Shown piece after piece: positions 7,260 through 14,779 of a stretch of 26,941 nt of DNA. The translations under genes were made by a program, and so were the position numbers. The notes under the pieces are model-generated. The model ran no database searches. It was not told the origin of the DNA and was given only the letters and a program-made list of their open reading frames with translations. How positions within the stretch are numbered: position 1 is the first letter of the stretch; every line of letters begins with the position of its first letter. The stretch is from Acidobacteriota bacterium (lineage in GTDB: Bacteria; Acidobacteriota; Vicinamibacteria; Vicinamibacterales; Vicinamibacteraceae): NCBI GenBank assembly GCA_023418055.1, contig JAEZDP010000012.1, forward strand, positions 1 to 26,941, in the 5' to 3' direction.

Positions 7260-8096
7260 CTACCGCGCCAGAATCTCGCGCAGCACCTTGATGCCGTGTG
7301 CGCAATCGGCCAGCCGCTGCTGCTGGTCGCCCACCTCGCGCTCGATGACGAGCGGGCCGCTGTAGCCCACCTGCTTCAGCGTCTCGACGAACCGCTGCAT
7401 GTTCACCTCACCTTGGCCGAGCGGCACTTCCGTGCCCCACTCGCCGGGTGTCGTCGGACGGAAGGCGTCCTTGCAGTGCACGGTGGCGATGTCCGGCCCG
7501 AGAATCTCGACGGCACGAATGGGATCGCCCATGTCGTAGAGCAGCATGTTCGCCGGGTCGAAGTTCACCTTCACGTTGTCGCACTCGAGGTCGTCGAGCG
7601 TGCGGCGCAGCAGGTCGGCCGTCTCCTGACCGGTCTCGAGGCCAAGCGTGATGCCGTGCTCCTTCGCGAGAGCCGCAGCCTGCCCGAGCGTATCGAGGAA
7701 CGCCTTGCGACCTTCGTCCTCGGGCTCGGGGATGAAGCCCCCGTGCAGCATCAGGCGGTTGACGCCGAGCGCGGTGGTGCGCTGCAGCCCCCACTTCAGC
7801 GTCTCGAGACGCTCGGCACGCGTCGCGGGGTTACCGAAGCCGCCGGTCTCCTTGATCGTCTGCGGCGTCGTGTAGTCCTCACCCGGGAAGCCGAGCATGG
7901 CCGCGTGGATGTCGAAGCCTGCCGCGTTGGCGGCCGCGGGCATGTCGTCGCCCTCGTCCCACGACGCGTGGTGCGGGTCGCCGCACGCGATCTGGATGAC
8001 GTTGACGCCGAGTTGGTCGAGGAAGCCGCGCAGTTCGGGCACGCTCTTCACCTGCAGCGACCAACTGCACACACCGATGGCATAGGGTTGAATCAT
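7260..8096 (-). CDS. Cytosolic sugar phosphate isomerase/epimerase-like TIM barrel
   Basis: This is a 278-residue protein without a signal peptide. It belongs to the xylose-isomerase-like TIM-barrel (AP endonuclease 2) superfamily. The expected metal ligands are all visible: E154 in GLETGQE, D180 in VNFDPANM, H207 in ATVHCKDAF and E252 in LVIEREVG. Opening strand IGVCSWSL and the length are typical. Such enzymes isomerise or epimerise sugars, keto-sugars or inositol derivatives; the exact substrate cannot be read from the sequence. The ATG at 8096 lacks a good ribosome site, and a heptamer repeat array begins only four bases upstream of it, so the array lies in its leader or promoter region. 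It is convergent with DUF885. Confidence 0.8.
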   Translation of the reverse strand: MIQPYAIGVCSWSLQVKSVPELRGFLDQLGVNVIQIACGDPHHASWDEGDDMPAAANAAGFDIHAAMLGFPGEDYTTPQTIKETGGFGNPATRAERLETLKWGLQRTTALGVNRLMLHGGFIPEPEDEGRKAFLDTLGQAAALAKEHGITLGLETGQETADLLRRTLDDLECDNVKVNFDPANMLLYDMGDPIRAVEILGPDIATVHCKDAFRPTTPGEWGTEVPLGQGEVNMQRFVETLKQVGYSGPLVIEREVGDQQQRLADCAHGIKVLREILAR

Positions 8097-8100
8097 AGGT

Positions 8101-8142
8101 ACAGTCTACAGTCCACGGTCTACGGTCTACGGTTCACAAGCC
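8101..8142. repeat. Heptamer tandem array, ACGGTCT type
   Basis: Six consecutive 7-base units read ACAGTCT, ACAGTCC, ACGGTCT, ACGGTCT, ACGGTTC, ACAAGCC on the plus strand. Neighbouring units differ by one to a few bases. The array sits just upstream of the isomerase start (8096, minus strand). Confidence 0.8.
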
Positions 8143-8162
8143 ACTGTCGCCGTACGCATGTG

Positions 8163-8225
8163 GCGTGAAGCGTGAAGCGTGAGGCATGAGGCATCAGGCA
8201 TCAGGCATCAGGCATCAGGCATCAA
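8163..8225. repeat. Heptamer tandem array, GCATCAG type, overlapping the pntB stop codon
   Basis: Nine 7-base units run without gaps: GCGTGAA twice, GCGTGAG, GCATGAG, GCATCAG four times, GCATCAA. The change along the array is stepwise. On the minus strand the unit reads TGATGCC, and the first TGA of the array is the pntB stop codon (8222-8224). Confidence 0.9.
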
Positions 8226-9610
8226 TGAATCCCCGTCTCCCCTGACAGCTGCTTGGCGAGGTCTCCCATCACGGCCTTGGCGTCGCCGAACAGCATCAGG
8301 GTGTTGTCGCCGTAGTACAGCTCGTTCTCGATGCCGGCAAAGCCGGGGTTCATCGTGCGCTTGATGGCAATGACCGTCTTGGCCTTGTCGGCGTCGATGA
8401 TGGGCATGCCGAAGATCGGGCTGCTCTTGTCGTGCCGCGCGGCCGGGTTCACCACGTCGTTCGCCCCGAGAATCACGCAGACGTCCACCTGCCCCATGTC
8501 GGGGTTGATGTCGTCCATCTCCACCAGCTGATCGTAGGGAATCTCGGCCTCGGCCAGCAGCACGTTCATGTGGCCGGGCATGCGTCCGGCCACCGGGTGG
8601 ATGGCGAAGCGCACATCGATGCCCTTCTTGGCCAGCTGCTCGTAGACGTCGCGCACGCGGTGCTGCGCCTGGGCCACGGCCATGCCGTACCCGGGCACGA
8701 AGACCACGCGATCGGCCTGTTCGAGAATCTGCGCCGTGTCTTCCACCGTAGCCGACTTGACGGTGCGCTCCTCGACCACCCCGCCCTTGGCAGCCACCTG
8801 CCCGAACGCCCCGAAGAGCACGTTGGTGAACGACCGGTTCATCGCGCGGCACATGATGATCGAGAGAATCAGGCCCGACGAGCCGTCGAGTGCACCGGCG
8901 ATGATGAGCAGCTTGTTCTCGAGCACGAAGCCCATCGCGACGGCCGCGAGCCCCGCGTACGAGTTCAGCAGCGAGATGACGGTGGGCATGTCGGCGCCGC
9001 CGATAGGCATCACGAGCAGCACGCCGAAGGCCAGTGACAACGCCACGAGAATCGGGAACAGGTACGGCAGTTCGGGGTTGACGACGAGCGCGATGCCAAT
9101 CAGCAGGCCCGCCCCCATCAGCCCGAAGTTCACGACGTTCTGCCCAGGGTAGGTGACCGGCCGCGTCGGCAGCACCTCCTGCAGCTTGCCGGCGGCCACG
9201 AGGCTGCCCGTGCAGGTCAGGAACCCGAACATCACCTCGAAGACGATGGCGCCGGTCCGGAACGACGTGAGGTCGCCCTCGTGCAGGAACAGGTAGTACT
9301 TGCCGACGCCCACCAGGCCAGCCGCAAGCCCGCCGAAGGCATGTGAGAGCGCGGTCCGCTGGGGCACGGCCGTCAGCGGCACCCACGACAACGGGACACC
9401 GACGATGCAACCCAGCACGAAGGCGATGGCAATCCACTCGTAGCTGACGACGTCCTGGCGCAGCAGCGTGCCGACCACGGCCAGCGTCATCGCGGCCACG
9501 CCAGCGAGGACGGCCTGCCGGGCCGTCTTCGGGTCGCTCATCCACTTGAGCGAAAAGATGAAGAGCGCCGCCGAGACGAGGTAGACCAGATCGATCGTCT
9601 GGACGCTCAC
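8222..9610 (-). CDS. pntB: NAD(P) transhydrogenase subunit beta (membrane and NADP(H)-binding domains)
   Basis: The protein has 462 residues, the normal PntB length. The first 260 or so residues form several membrane helices (for example WIAIAFVLGCIVGVPLSWVPL and NVVNFGLMGAGLLIGIALVV). The C-terminal domain III binds NADP(H): GYGMAVAQAQ at about residues 306-315, then IHPVAGRMPGHMNVLLAEA, DDINPDMGQVDVCVILGANDVVNPAA and the closing GFAGIENELYYGDNTLMLFGDAK. With PntA it couples proton entry to hydride transfer from NADH to NADP. The GTG start at 9610 overlaps the stop of the upstream subunit (GTGA), which decides the start. The stop codon lies inside the heptamer array. The NAD-binding alpha-1 subunit gene is not adjacent. 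Confidence 0.93.
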   Translation of the reverse strand: MSVQTIDLVYLVSAALFIFSLKWMSDPKTARQAVLAGVAAMTLAVVGTLLRQDVVSYEWIAIAFVLGCIVGVPLSWVPLTAVPQRTALSHAFGGLAAGLVGVGKYYLFLHEGDLTSFRTGAIVFEVMFGFLTCTGSLVAAGKLQEVLPTRPVTYPGQNVVNFGLMGAGLLIGIALVVNPELPYLFPILVALSLAFGVLLVMPIGGADMPTVISLLNSYAGLAAVAMGFVLENKLLIIAGALDGSSGLILSIIMCRAMNRSFTNVLFGAFGQVAAKGGVVEERTVKSATVEDTAQILEQADRVVFVPGYGMAVAQAQHRVRDVYEQLAKKGIDVRFAIHPVAGRMPGHMNVLLAEAEIPYDQLVEMDDINPDMGQVDVCVILGANDVVNPAARHDKSSPIFGMPIIDADKAKTVIAIKRTMNPGFAGIENELYYGDNTLMLFGDAKAVMGDLAKQLSGETGIH

Positions 9611-9894
9611 TTGCCCGGCTCCCGCTTCTTGAACATCTTCAGCATGCGGTCGGTGATGAGGAAGCCGCTGACGATGTTCGTCGTCGAGGCGAAGACCGCC
9701 ACGGCGCCGAGCACGGTGCTCATCGGATCGTGGTTGGGCCCGGCAAGAATGATGGCGCCGACGATCGCGATGGCCGAGATGGCATTGGTGAGCGACATGA
9801 GCGGCGTGTGCAGCAGGCGCGACACGCGGCGAATCACGTCGAGGCCAATGAAAGTGGCCAGCATGAAGACGAAGAGGCCGGTGATGAAGTCCAT
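9607..9894 (-). CDS. pntAB: NAD(P) transhydrogenase subunit alpha-2 (small membrane subunit)
   Basis: This is a 95-residue protein with three hydrophobic segments: DFITGLFVFMLATFIGLDVI, ALVSDMS-side helix (TNAISAIAIVGAIILAG) and TVLGAVAVFASTTNIVSGFLI. It ends in a basic tail, RMLKMFKKREPGK. The motif RRVSRLLHTPLMSLTNAISAIAI is diagnostic of transhydrogenase domain II of the alpha subunit, encoded separately in organisms with a split alpha subunit. I chose the ATG at 9894 (MDFITG) over a codon at 9942 because the latter would add an unrelated, Pro/Arg-rich leader. It overlaps pntB by four bases. Normally pntAA precedes it; here a FAD oxidoreductase does. Confidence 0.9.
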   Translation of the reverse strand: MDFITGLFVFMLATFIGLDVIRRVSRLLHTPLMSLTNAISAIAIVGAIILAGPNHDPMSTVLGAVAVFASTTNIVSGFLITDRMLKMFKKREPGK

Positions 9895-9972
9895 GGATGT
9901 GTGACCGCACGTCGCGGGATCCCCGGCACGGGGACGCGGCACGTGCCGTGCGGATTCTAACAGGCCTGCGCG

Positions 9973-11220
9973 TCAGGCGCCGGCCAAGGCGGACAGCGCC
10001 CGGCGGACGAGCCCACGGCCGCGGCCGAAGCGGAACAGCTCGGCGTCGGGGTGGGCACGGCCCTGCACGAGCTGCTCGAGCAGGGTGGCTGCAATGGTGC
10101 TGAAGGTGATGCCGTTGCCCCCGTAGCCGAGCGCGAACCAGGTGTTGGGCCAGTCGTCGACCTGGCCGATGAAGGGCAGGCCATCGTGCGTGGTGCCGAA
10201 GACCCCCGCCCACGCGAAGGCCGGCTCCACCGGTACACCCGGCAGGAGGTCACCGAAGCGCTCGACGAGCCGTACCGTCTTGCGGGCCAGCGTCTGATGG
10301 CCGCGGTGGCGGCCCTTGAAGGGCTCGTCCTCGCCACCCATGATGACGCGGCCGTCCCGCGTGCGCCGCAGGTACACATAGGGCCGCGCCGTCTCCCAGA
10401 CGAGACAGTCGTCCTCCCAGCCGGAGATGCGGCCGGCCGGTTCACTGACGAAGGCCCAGGTGCTGTGCAGCGCCCCGGCGCGACGTCCGAGGTACTCGGC
10501 CGTCTGGTAGCCGGCGGCACACACCAGCTGTCGCGCGAGCACGCGCGGTCCGCGGTCGGTCTCGAGCACCACGCCGGACGCGTCGGCGCTGACGCGCTGG
10601 ACGTTGGTGCGGTCGTACACGCGGGCGCCGAGCGCGATCGCCCGCTGCATCAGGGCATGGGTCAGCCGGTAGATGTCGAGTTCCGCATCGCCTGTGGAGG
10701 CGATGGCCGCGGGTCTCCGGAAGGCGTACGCGTTGGCGAGTGCGGCGCCTTCGAGCCACTCGACGTCGAAGCCGTGGCGTGTGCGCACCTCGCACTCGAC
10801 GCGCAGCGCCCCGACGTCATCCGGGCCGCCTGCAAGGTACAGGCTGCGCCGTCGCCTGAAGCCGCAGTCGTCGCCGAGCGAGGGCAGGAGCGCCTCGATG
10901 GCGTCGATGGCGTCCTGCCCCATCTGCCAGGCGCGCACTGCCTCGCGTTCACCGCGGCGGGCAATCAGATCGCCGAGCGGCGTGTCGGTTTCGTACTGCA
11001 GCAGCGACGTGGAGGCCGCGGTGCTGCCGAGCCCGACGTCGTGGCGGTCGACCACCACCACGTCGAGGCCGGCAGCGGCGAGCCGATGGGCCACGAGCGC
11101 GCCGGTGATGCCTGCGCCGAGCACGGCGACCTCGGCCTGCTCCTCGCGCTCGAGCGGCGGGTAGGTGTGCAGCAGCCCGTTCAGGAGGGGCCAGAAGGGC
11201 TGCCCGCTGCGCAGGTCCAC
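9973..11220 (-). CDS. FAD-dependent oxidoreductase of the DAO family
   Basis: The protein has 415 residues. An N-terminal dinucleotide-binding fold follows a short leader: VAVLGAGITGALVAHRLAAAG (about residues 31-51) with an acidic residue at the end of the second strand (D58), then VGLGSTAASTSLLQYETD. The C-terminal FAD contact (FALGYGGNGITFSTIAATLLEQL) is also clear. This is the glycine oxidase / D-amino-acid oxidase-like fold, which oxidises amines; the substrate is not evident. It has no signal peptide. The start is GTG at 11220, six bases after the stop of the exported isomerase, so the two are almost surely one transcript. The pntAB gene follows 78 bases later. An ATG-based shorter start is possible but would remove the leader conserved in this family. 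Confidence 0.85.
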   Translation of the reverse strand: MDLRSGQPFWPLLNGLLHTYPPLEREEQAEVAVLGAGITGALVAHRLAAAGLDVVVVDRHDVGLGSTAASTSLLQYETDTPLGDLIARRGEREAVRAWQMGQDAIDAIEALLPSLGDDCGFRRRRSLYLAGGPDDVGALRVECEVRTRHGFDVEWLEGAALANAYAFRRPAAIASTGDAELDIYRLTHALMQRAIALGARVYDRTNVQRVSADASGVVLETDRGPRVLARQLVCAAGYQTAEYLGRRAGALHSTWAFVSEPAGRISGWEDDCLVWETARPYVYLRRTRDGRVIMGGEDEPFKGRHRGHQTLARKTVRLVERFGDLLPGVPVEPAFAWAGVFGTTHDGLPFIGQVDDWPNTWFALGYGGNGITFSTIAATLLEQLVQGRAHPDAELFRFGRGRGLVRRALSALAGA

Positions 11221-11226
11221 GGCGGC

Positions 11227-12129
11227 TCAGGCTTTCGCGATGGCGTCGTGCAGCGTCTCGAGGTGCCCCGGGATGGCTTCGTAGGGATCGGCCTCGGCCT
11301 CGTACTCGAGGACGATGTAGCCGCGGTAGCCGGCATCCTTGAGCATCTTCACGAACCGCGGCACGTCGGTCGGCACTTTCTGTTTGGACGGCCCCGTGTC
11401 CACCTTGAGCTGCACGTTGACGGCGTAGGGCACGATCTTGGCGAGTTCGGTGTAGGCGTCGGTAGTGTCCACGTTGCCCGAGTCGAGGTTGACGCCGAAC
11501 CAGGGCGAGTCGATGGCCTCGATGATGGGCAGCATCCGGTCGATCCTGGTCAGGTAGTCGTGGTTCTCGAGACCGAGGATGACGCCGTGCTTCTCAGCGC
11601 CCGCCAGCGCCTTCTTCAGGTTCTTGATGCCGTTTGCGATGCCCTGGTCCTCGGTCACGCCCTTGGGCGGCACGCCGCTGAAGACGCGGACCACGGGGGC
11701 ACCGAGCTTCTGATAGTGGCCGAGCCAGGTGTCGACGTGGGCGAACCACTTCTGGAGTTCGGGGTCGGCGTCGGGCAGCGTGAAGTTGTTGCGCACGGCG
11801 CCACCCGAGATGTCGAGGCCGTTGATGTGGCAGTGGCGCTTCAGGCGATTCAGGTAGGCGTCGTCGATCTGCGTAGGGAAGAAGTAGGACGTCAGCTCGA
11901 CGGCGTCGACATCGAGCCCGGCGGCGTAGTCGACAAACCCCATGAGGTCCATCGCGCCCTTGGTGCCCGGCTTGGCCTGCAGGTACTTCCGCATGGAGTA
12001 GGCGGCCAGGCCCACGCGGAGCCGGCTGGGACCGACCCGGGTGATGGGGTCGATGGCCAGGGCGCTGGCGGGCGCGAGGGTGGCGGCGGCAGCGGCGGTG
12101 GCCGAGGCGAGGAAGGCGCGTCTGTCCAT
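11227..12129 (-). CDS. Tat-exported sugar phosphate isomerase/epimerase-like TIM barrel
   Basis: This is a 300-residue protein. It starts MDRRAFLASATAAAAATLAPASALA, a twin-arginine signal, so it is probably folded with its metal before export. The barrel belongs to the xylose-isomerase-like superfamily: E188 in LGLENHDY, D216 in VNLDSGNV and E275 in IVLEYEAEA occupy three ligand positions. The fourth, normally His in an H-x-K-D motif, is Gln here (Q240 in VNVQLKVD). It could act on extracellular sugars or keto-sugars; the specific activity is not known. I prefer the ATG at 12129 to one three codons upstream because of the signal pattern. Downstream it is joined to the FAD oxidoreductase. The upstream gap holds repeat arrays. 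Confidence 0.8.
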   Translation of the reverse strand: MDRRAFLASATAAAAATLAPASALAIDPITRVGPSRLRVGLAAYSMRKYLQAKPGTKGAMDLMGFVDYAAGLDVDAVELTSYFFPTQIDDAYLNRLKRHCHINGLDISGGAVRNNFTLPDADPELQKWFAHVDTWLGHYQKLGAPVVRVFSGVPPKGVTEDQGIANGIKNLKKALAGAEKHGVILGLENHDYLTRIDRMLPIIEAIDSPWFGVNLDSGNVDTTDAYTELAKIVPYAVNVQLKVDTGPSKQKVPTDVPRFVKMLKDAGYRGYIVLEYEAEADPYEAIPGHLETLHDAIAKA

Positions 12130-12170
12130 GGGCGGCATTGTACTGCTGGAGCGCGGAGGTGGGGGGAGGT

Positions 12171-12292
12171 GGGGTCAGACCTGCCGCGTGACGTTGCGGG
12201 GTCAGACCTGCGGGGTGATGGATTGGGGTCAGACCTGCAGGGTGATGACCTGGGGTCAGACCTGCCGGGTCTCAGTGGCGGGTCAGGTCTGG
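12171..12292. repeat. 27-bp-period GGGGTCAGACCTGC array, left copy
   Basis: Exact copies of GGGGTCAGACCTGC start at 12171, 12198, 12225 and 12252, and a degenerate fifth starts at 12279; each step is exactly 27 bases. The 13 intervening bases vary but mostly keep a GTGA at a fixed place. The array lies between the divergent isomerase and sulfatase genes and abuts the next repeat array. Confidence 0.92.
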
Positions 12293-12418
12293 GCGCGGAG
12301 GTGGCGGAGGGCACAGAGGGCTCACGCGGAGGCGCGGAGGTCGCGGAGGGCGCAGAGGGCTCACGCGGAGGCGCGGAGGCGCGGAGGGCGCAGAGGGCTC
12401 ACGCGGGGGCGCGGAGGC
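12293..12418. repeat. CCTCCGCG-type array, locus D (G-rich strand on +), 39-bp period
   Basis: TCACGCGGAGGCGCGGAGG occurs at 12322-12340 and 12361-12379, and with one mismatch at 12400-12418. Units also contain GCGCAGAGGGC and repeat every 39 bases. It directly continues from the 27-bp array and ends about 80 bases before the sulfatase start. Nothing else is recognisable between 12419 and 12499. Confidence 0.9.
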
Positions 12419-12499
12419 ACGGACGGGCAGCCACTCTCGGCGACACGGCGATCATCAGGACGCGCACCGCGGCCGGCGTCGCTGGACTATGCTCGGCAG

Positions 12500-13984
12500 G
12501 TGCCACGCCACAACGCCGTCGCGGGTGCGCTGCTCGTGGGAGCCGCCGTGCTTGCGGTCTCCTCTGCCTGCGGCCGCACGCACCCCAACGTGCTCGTCAT
12601 CCTGGCTGATGATCTCGGCCAGCGTGACCTCGGCATCTACGGCAGCACGTTCCATGAGACGCCGCATCTCGACCGCCTCGCCGCCGAGGGCGTGGTGTTC
12701 ACGCAGGCGTACGCCGCGGCGCCGGTGTGCTCGCCCACGCGCGCGAGCCTGATGACCGGGCATTGGCCGCAGCGGACCGGCATCACCGACTACATCGGCG
12801 CCGCCCCTCGGCCGGAGCTGTGGACGCGCAACACGCACAGTCTGCCGGACGCGTTCGCCGACCGCCTCGCCCTTGGAACGTCAGCGCTGCCCCTGCAGAT
12901 GAAAGCCTCCGGTTACGCGACGTTCTTCGCGGGCAAGTGGCACCTCGGACCGGACGGGTGGTGGCCCGAGCACCATGGCTTCGACGTCAACATGGGCGGC
13001 ACCGACGCCGGGGGGCCCTATGGCGGCGGCAGGTACTTCTCGCCTTACGACAACCCGCGCCTGCCCGACGGTCCCGATGGCGAACACTTGCCTGACCGCC
13101 TTGCTTCGGAAACCGTACGCTTCATCGCCGCCCACCGTGACCGCCCGTTCTTCGCGGTCCTGTCCTTCTACTCAGTGCACACGCCGCTGATGGCGCGGCC
13201 GGATCTCGAGGCGAAGTACGAGGCGAAGCGCCAGCGGCTCCAACTCCAGCCAGCCTGGGGGCGCGAGCACGAGCGCGACGTCCGCCTCGTCCAGGAGCAC
13301 GCCGTGTACGCCGCGATGGTCGACGCGATGGACCAGGCGGTCGGCAAGGTACTCATGGCCCTCGACGCCCACGGGCTTCGCGACGACACGCTGGTCGTCT
13401 TCACGAGTGACAATGGCGGGCTCTCGACCAGCGAAGGATGGCCCACGGCGAATGCGCCGCTGCGGGCTGGCAAGGGATGGATGTACGAGGGGGGCCTGCG
13501 GGTGCCGCTCATCGCGCGCTGGCCTCGGCAGTCCGCCGGTGGGGTGCGCGTCGATTCGCCGGTCGCGACCCCTGACCTCGCCGCAACCCTGCTGGACGCC
13601 GCCGGCGCTGCGTTGGGCGCGGGATCGCCACTCGATGGCGTGAGCCTGCGACCGGTGATCGCGCAGACCGGCGCCCTCGGCGAGCGGCCACTCTTCTGGC
13701 ACTACCCTCACTATGGGAATCAAGGCGGAGCGCCCGCCGCGGCAATCCGCGTCGGCGACTGGAAACTCATCGAATGGCTGGAAGACGGGCGCGTGGAGCT
13801 CTTCAATCTCGCCGACGACGAAGGTGAGTTGCGCGATGTGGCCGCGACGGAGACCGCACGCCGGGAGCACCTGCTGGCGCAACTCCACGCCTGGCAGCGG
13901 GACGTCGGCGCGTCGGCTGTTACGCCCAACCCACGCTTCGACCCGGACGCCCCGAGCGGGCGCGCGGCGGCGCGGCTGCCCTGA
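12500..13984 (+). CDS. Sulfatase, exported (possible lipoprotein)
   Basis: The protein has 494 residues. The first 25 or so (MPRHNAVAGALLVGAAVLAVSSAC) form an export signal ending at a Cys, a weak lipobox. The alkaline-phosphatase-superfamily core follows: NVLVILADDLG with metal ligands D37 and D38, the sulfatase signature C77-SPTRASLMTG with the Cys that is oxidised to formylglycine, FFAGKWHLG, and FTSDNGG with D304 and N305. Length is normal. A formylglycine-generating enzyme is required but not in the window. I chose the GTG at 12500 (preceded by GGCAGG) because the frame stays open upstream only through repeat arrays. It may remove sulfate from sugars or polysaccharides. The gene sits between two inverted 27-bp arrays. 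Confidence 0.88.
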   Translation: MPRHNAVAGALLVGAAVLAVSSACGRTHPNVLVILADDLGQRDLGIYGSTFHETPHLDRLAAEGVVFTQAYAAAPVCSPTRASLMTGHWPQRTGITDYIGAAPRPELWTRNTHSLPDAFADRLALGTSALPLQMKASGYATFFAGKWHLGPDGWWPEHHGFDVNMGGTDAGGPYGGGRYFSPYDNPRLPDGPDGEHLPDRLASETVRFIAAHRDRPFFAVLSFYSVHTPLMARPDLEAKYEAKRQRLQLQPAWGREHERDVRLVQEHAVYAAMVDAMDQAVGKVLMALDAHGLRDDTLVVFTSDNGGLSTSEGWPTANAPLRAGKGWMYEGGLRVPLIARWPRQSAGGVRVDSPVATPDLAATLLDAAGAALGAGSPLDGVSLRPVIAQTGALGERPLFWHYPHYGNQGGAPAAAIRVGDWKLIEWLEDGRVELFNLADDEGELRDVAATETARREHLLAQLHAWQRDVGASAVTPNPRFDPDAPSGRAAARLP

Positions 13985-14010
13985 GGCCATGACCGCGACT
14001 CGCAGCGCGT

Positions 14011-14159
14011 GCAGGTCTGACCCCGCTCCGTCACGCCGGAGGTCTGACCCCGCAGGATCACGTCGGAGGTCTGACCCTAGAACGACGCGCGGCAGGTCTG
14101 ACCCCATTTCGCCACACCGCAGGTCTGACCCCGCTCGATCACACCGCAGGTCTGACCCC
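14011..14159. repeat. 27-bp-period array, right copy, inverted relative to 12171-12292
   Basis: GCAGGTCTGACCCC or one- to two-base variants start at 14011, 14038, 14065, 14092, 14119 and 14146, each exactly 27 bases apart. The 13 bases between often hold TCAC at the same place, matching the GTGA of the left array in reverse complement. The array ends three bases before the DUF937 stop codon (14163-14165) and begins 26 bases after the sulfatase stop. Confidence 0.92.
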
Positions 14160-14162
14160 GCC

Positions 14163-14744
14163 CTACCGCATGAACCGCTTCGCCATGTCCCCGAGATCGT
14201 CCAGCACCGAGCCATCGCCGTCCTGATCCAGCCACTGCATCACCAGCCCGCCCACGGGACTGGCCGACTGCAACTCGTCGCGCTCGGCCTGCAGCCGCCC
14301 CGCCAACGCGTCGGGCGCCAGCCCCTCCTGCCGCGTCGTCCGCCCCAGGGCGCCCAGCACCAGCGGCGCGAGCATCGCCAGCACCTGCTGTGCCTGCCCG
14401 GCGTCCACACCGGCCGTCCGCCCCAGCGCGCTCGACATCGTCTCGGTGCGGCTGCCGAACACGTGCCCGAGGATGCCCGCTCCCGCCGACGCGGCCTGCC
14501 CGCTGCCGAGGAAGCCTGCGAGGTTGTCGAGCACGCTGCCGTCGTGGTCGCGGGTGAGGGCCGAGGCCAGCGACGAGGCGCCGTCGGGACTCTGCGCGTT
14601 CCGCGCGAGCCCCGCCACCAGCAGCGGCAGCGCCGACGCGATGACCGTCGCGGCCGACCCGGGCGCGATGCCCGTCTTCTGGCTGACCGCGTCGACGGTG
14701 CCGGGCTGCACCAGTTGGCCGAGGATGTCGTGCAGTGCGCTCAT
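14163..14744 (-). CDS. DUF937 (YidB-like) protein
   Basis: The protein has 193 residues, starts MSALHDILGQLV, and has no signal peptide. It matches DUF937: helical, Ala/Gly/Leu-rich, with GIAPGSAATVIASALPLLVAGLARNA and the repeat-like Asp segments RDHDGSVLDNLAGFLG (about residues 65-80) and DQDGDGSVLDDLGDMAKRF (about 173-191), the second resembling an EF-hand loop. Function in this family is poorly known. The start is backed by AAGGAG seven bases upstream. The glutamate dehydrogenase gene lies 35 bases upstream on the same strand, so they may share a transcript. A repeat array begins three bases after the stop. Confidence 0.8.
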   Translation of the reverse strand: MSALHDILGQLVQPGTVDAVSQKTGIAPGSAATVIASALPLLVAGLARNAQSPDGASSLASALTRDHDGSVLDNLAGFLGSGQAASAGAGILGHVFGSRTETMSSALGRTAGVDAGQAQQVLAMLAPLVLGALGRTTRQEGLAPDALAGRLQAERDELQSASPVGGLVMQWLDQDGDGSVLDDLGDMAKRFMR

Positions 14745-14751
14745 GGTCTGG

Positions 14752-14757
14752 CTCCTT
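14752..14757 (-). promoter_or_regulatory. Shine-Dalgarno of the DUF937 gene
   Basis: AAGGAG on the minus strand lies seven bases before the ATG at 14744. Confidence 0.65.
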
Positions 14758-14779
14758 CGTTGATGGGGAAATGCTTGCG

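Noticed and set aside
12041..12499. N-terminal extension of the sulfatase frame with 9- and 13-residue repeats
   Set aside because: The frame is open only because the 27-bp and 39-bp repeat arrays lack stops in it. A good export signal starts at the GTG at 12500.
10051..12609. Long plus-strand open frame (852 codons) opposite the FAD oxidoreductase and isomerase
   Set aside because: It is antisense to two confident genes, and its end is made of repeat-derived residues.
12171..14159. CRISPR array
   Set aside because: Repeat plus spacer is only 27 bases, the 'spacers' (13 bases) share a conserved core, and no cas gene is present.
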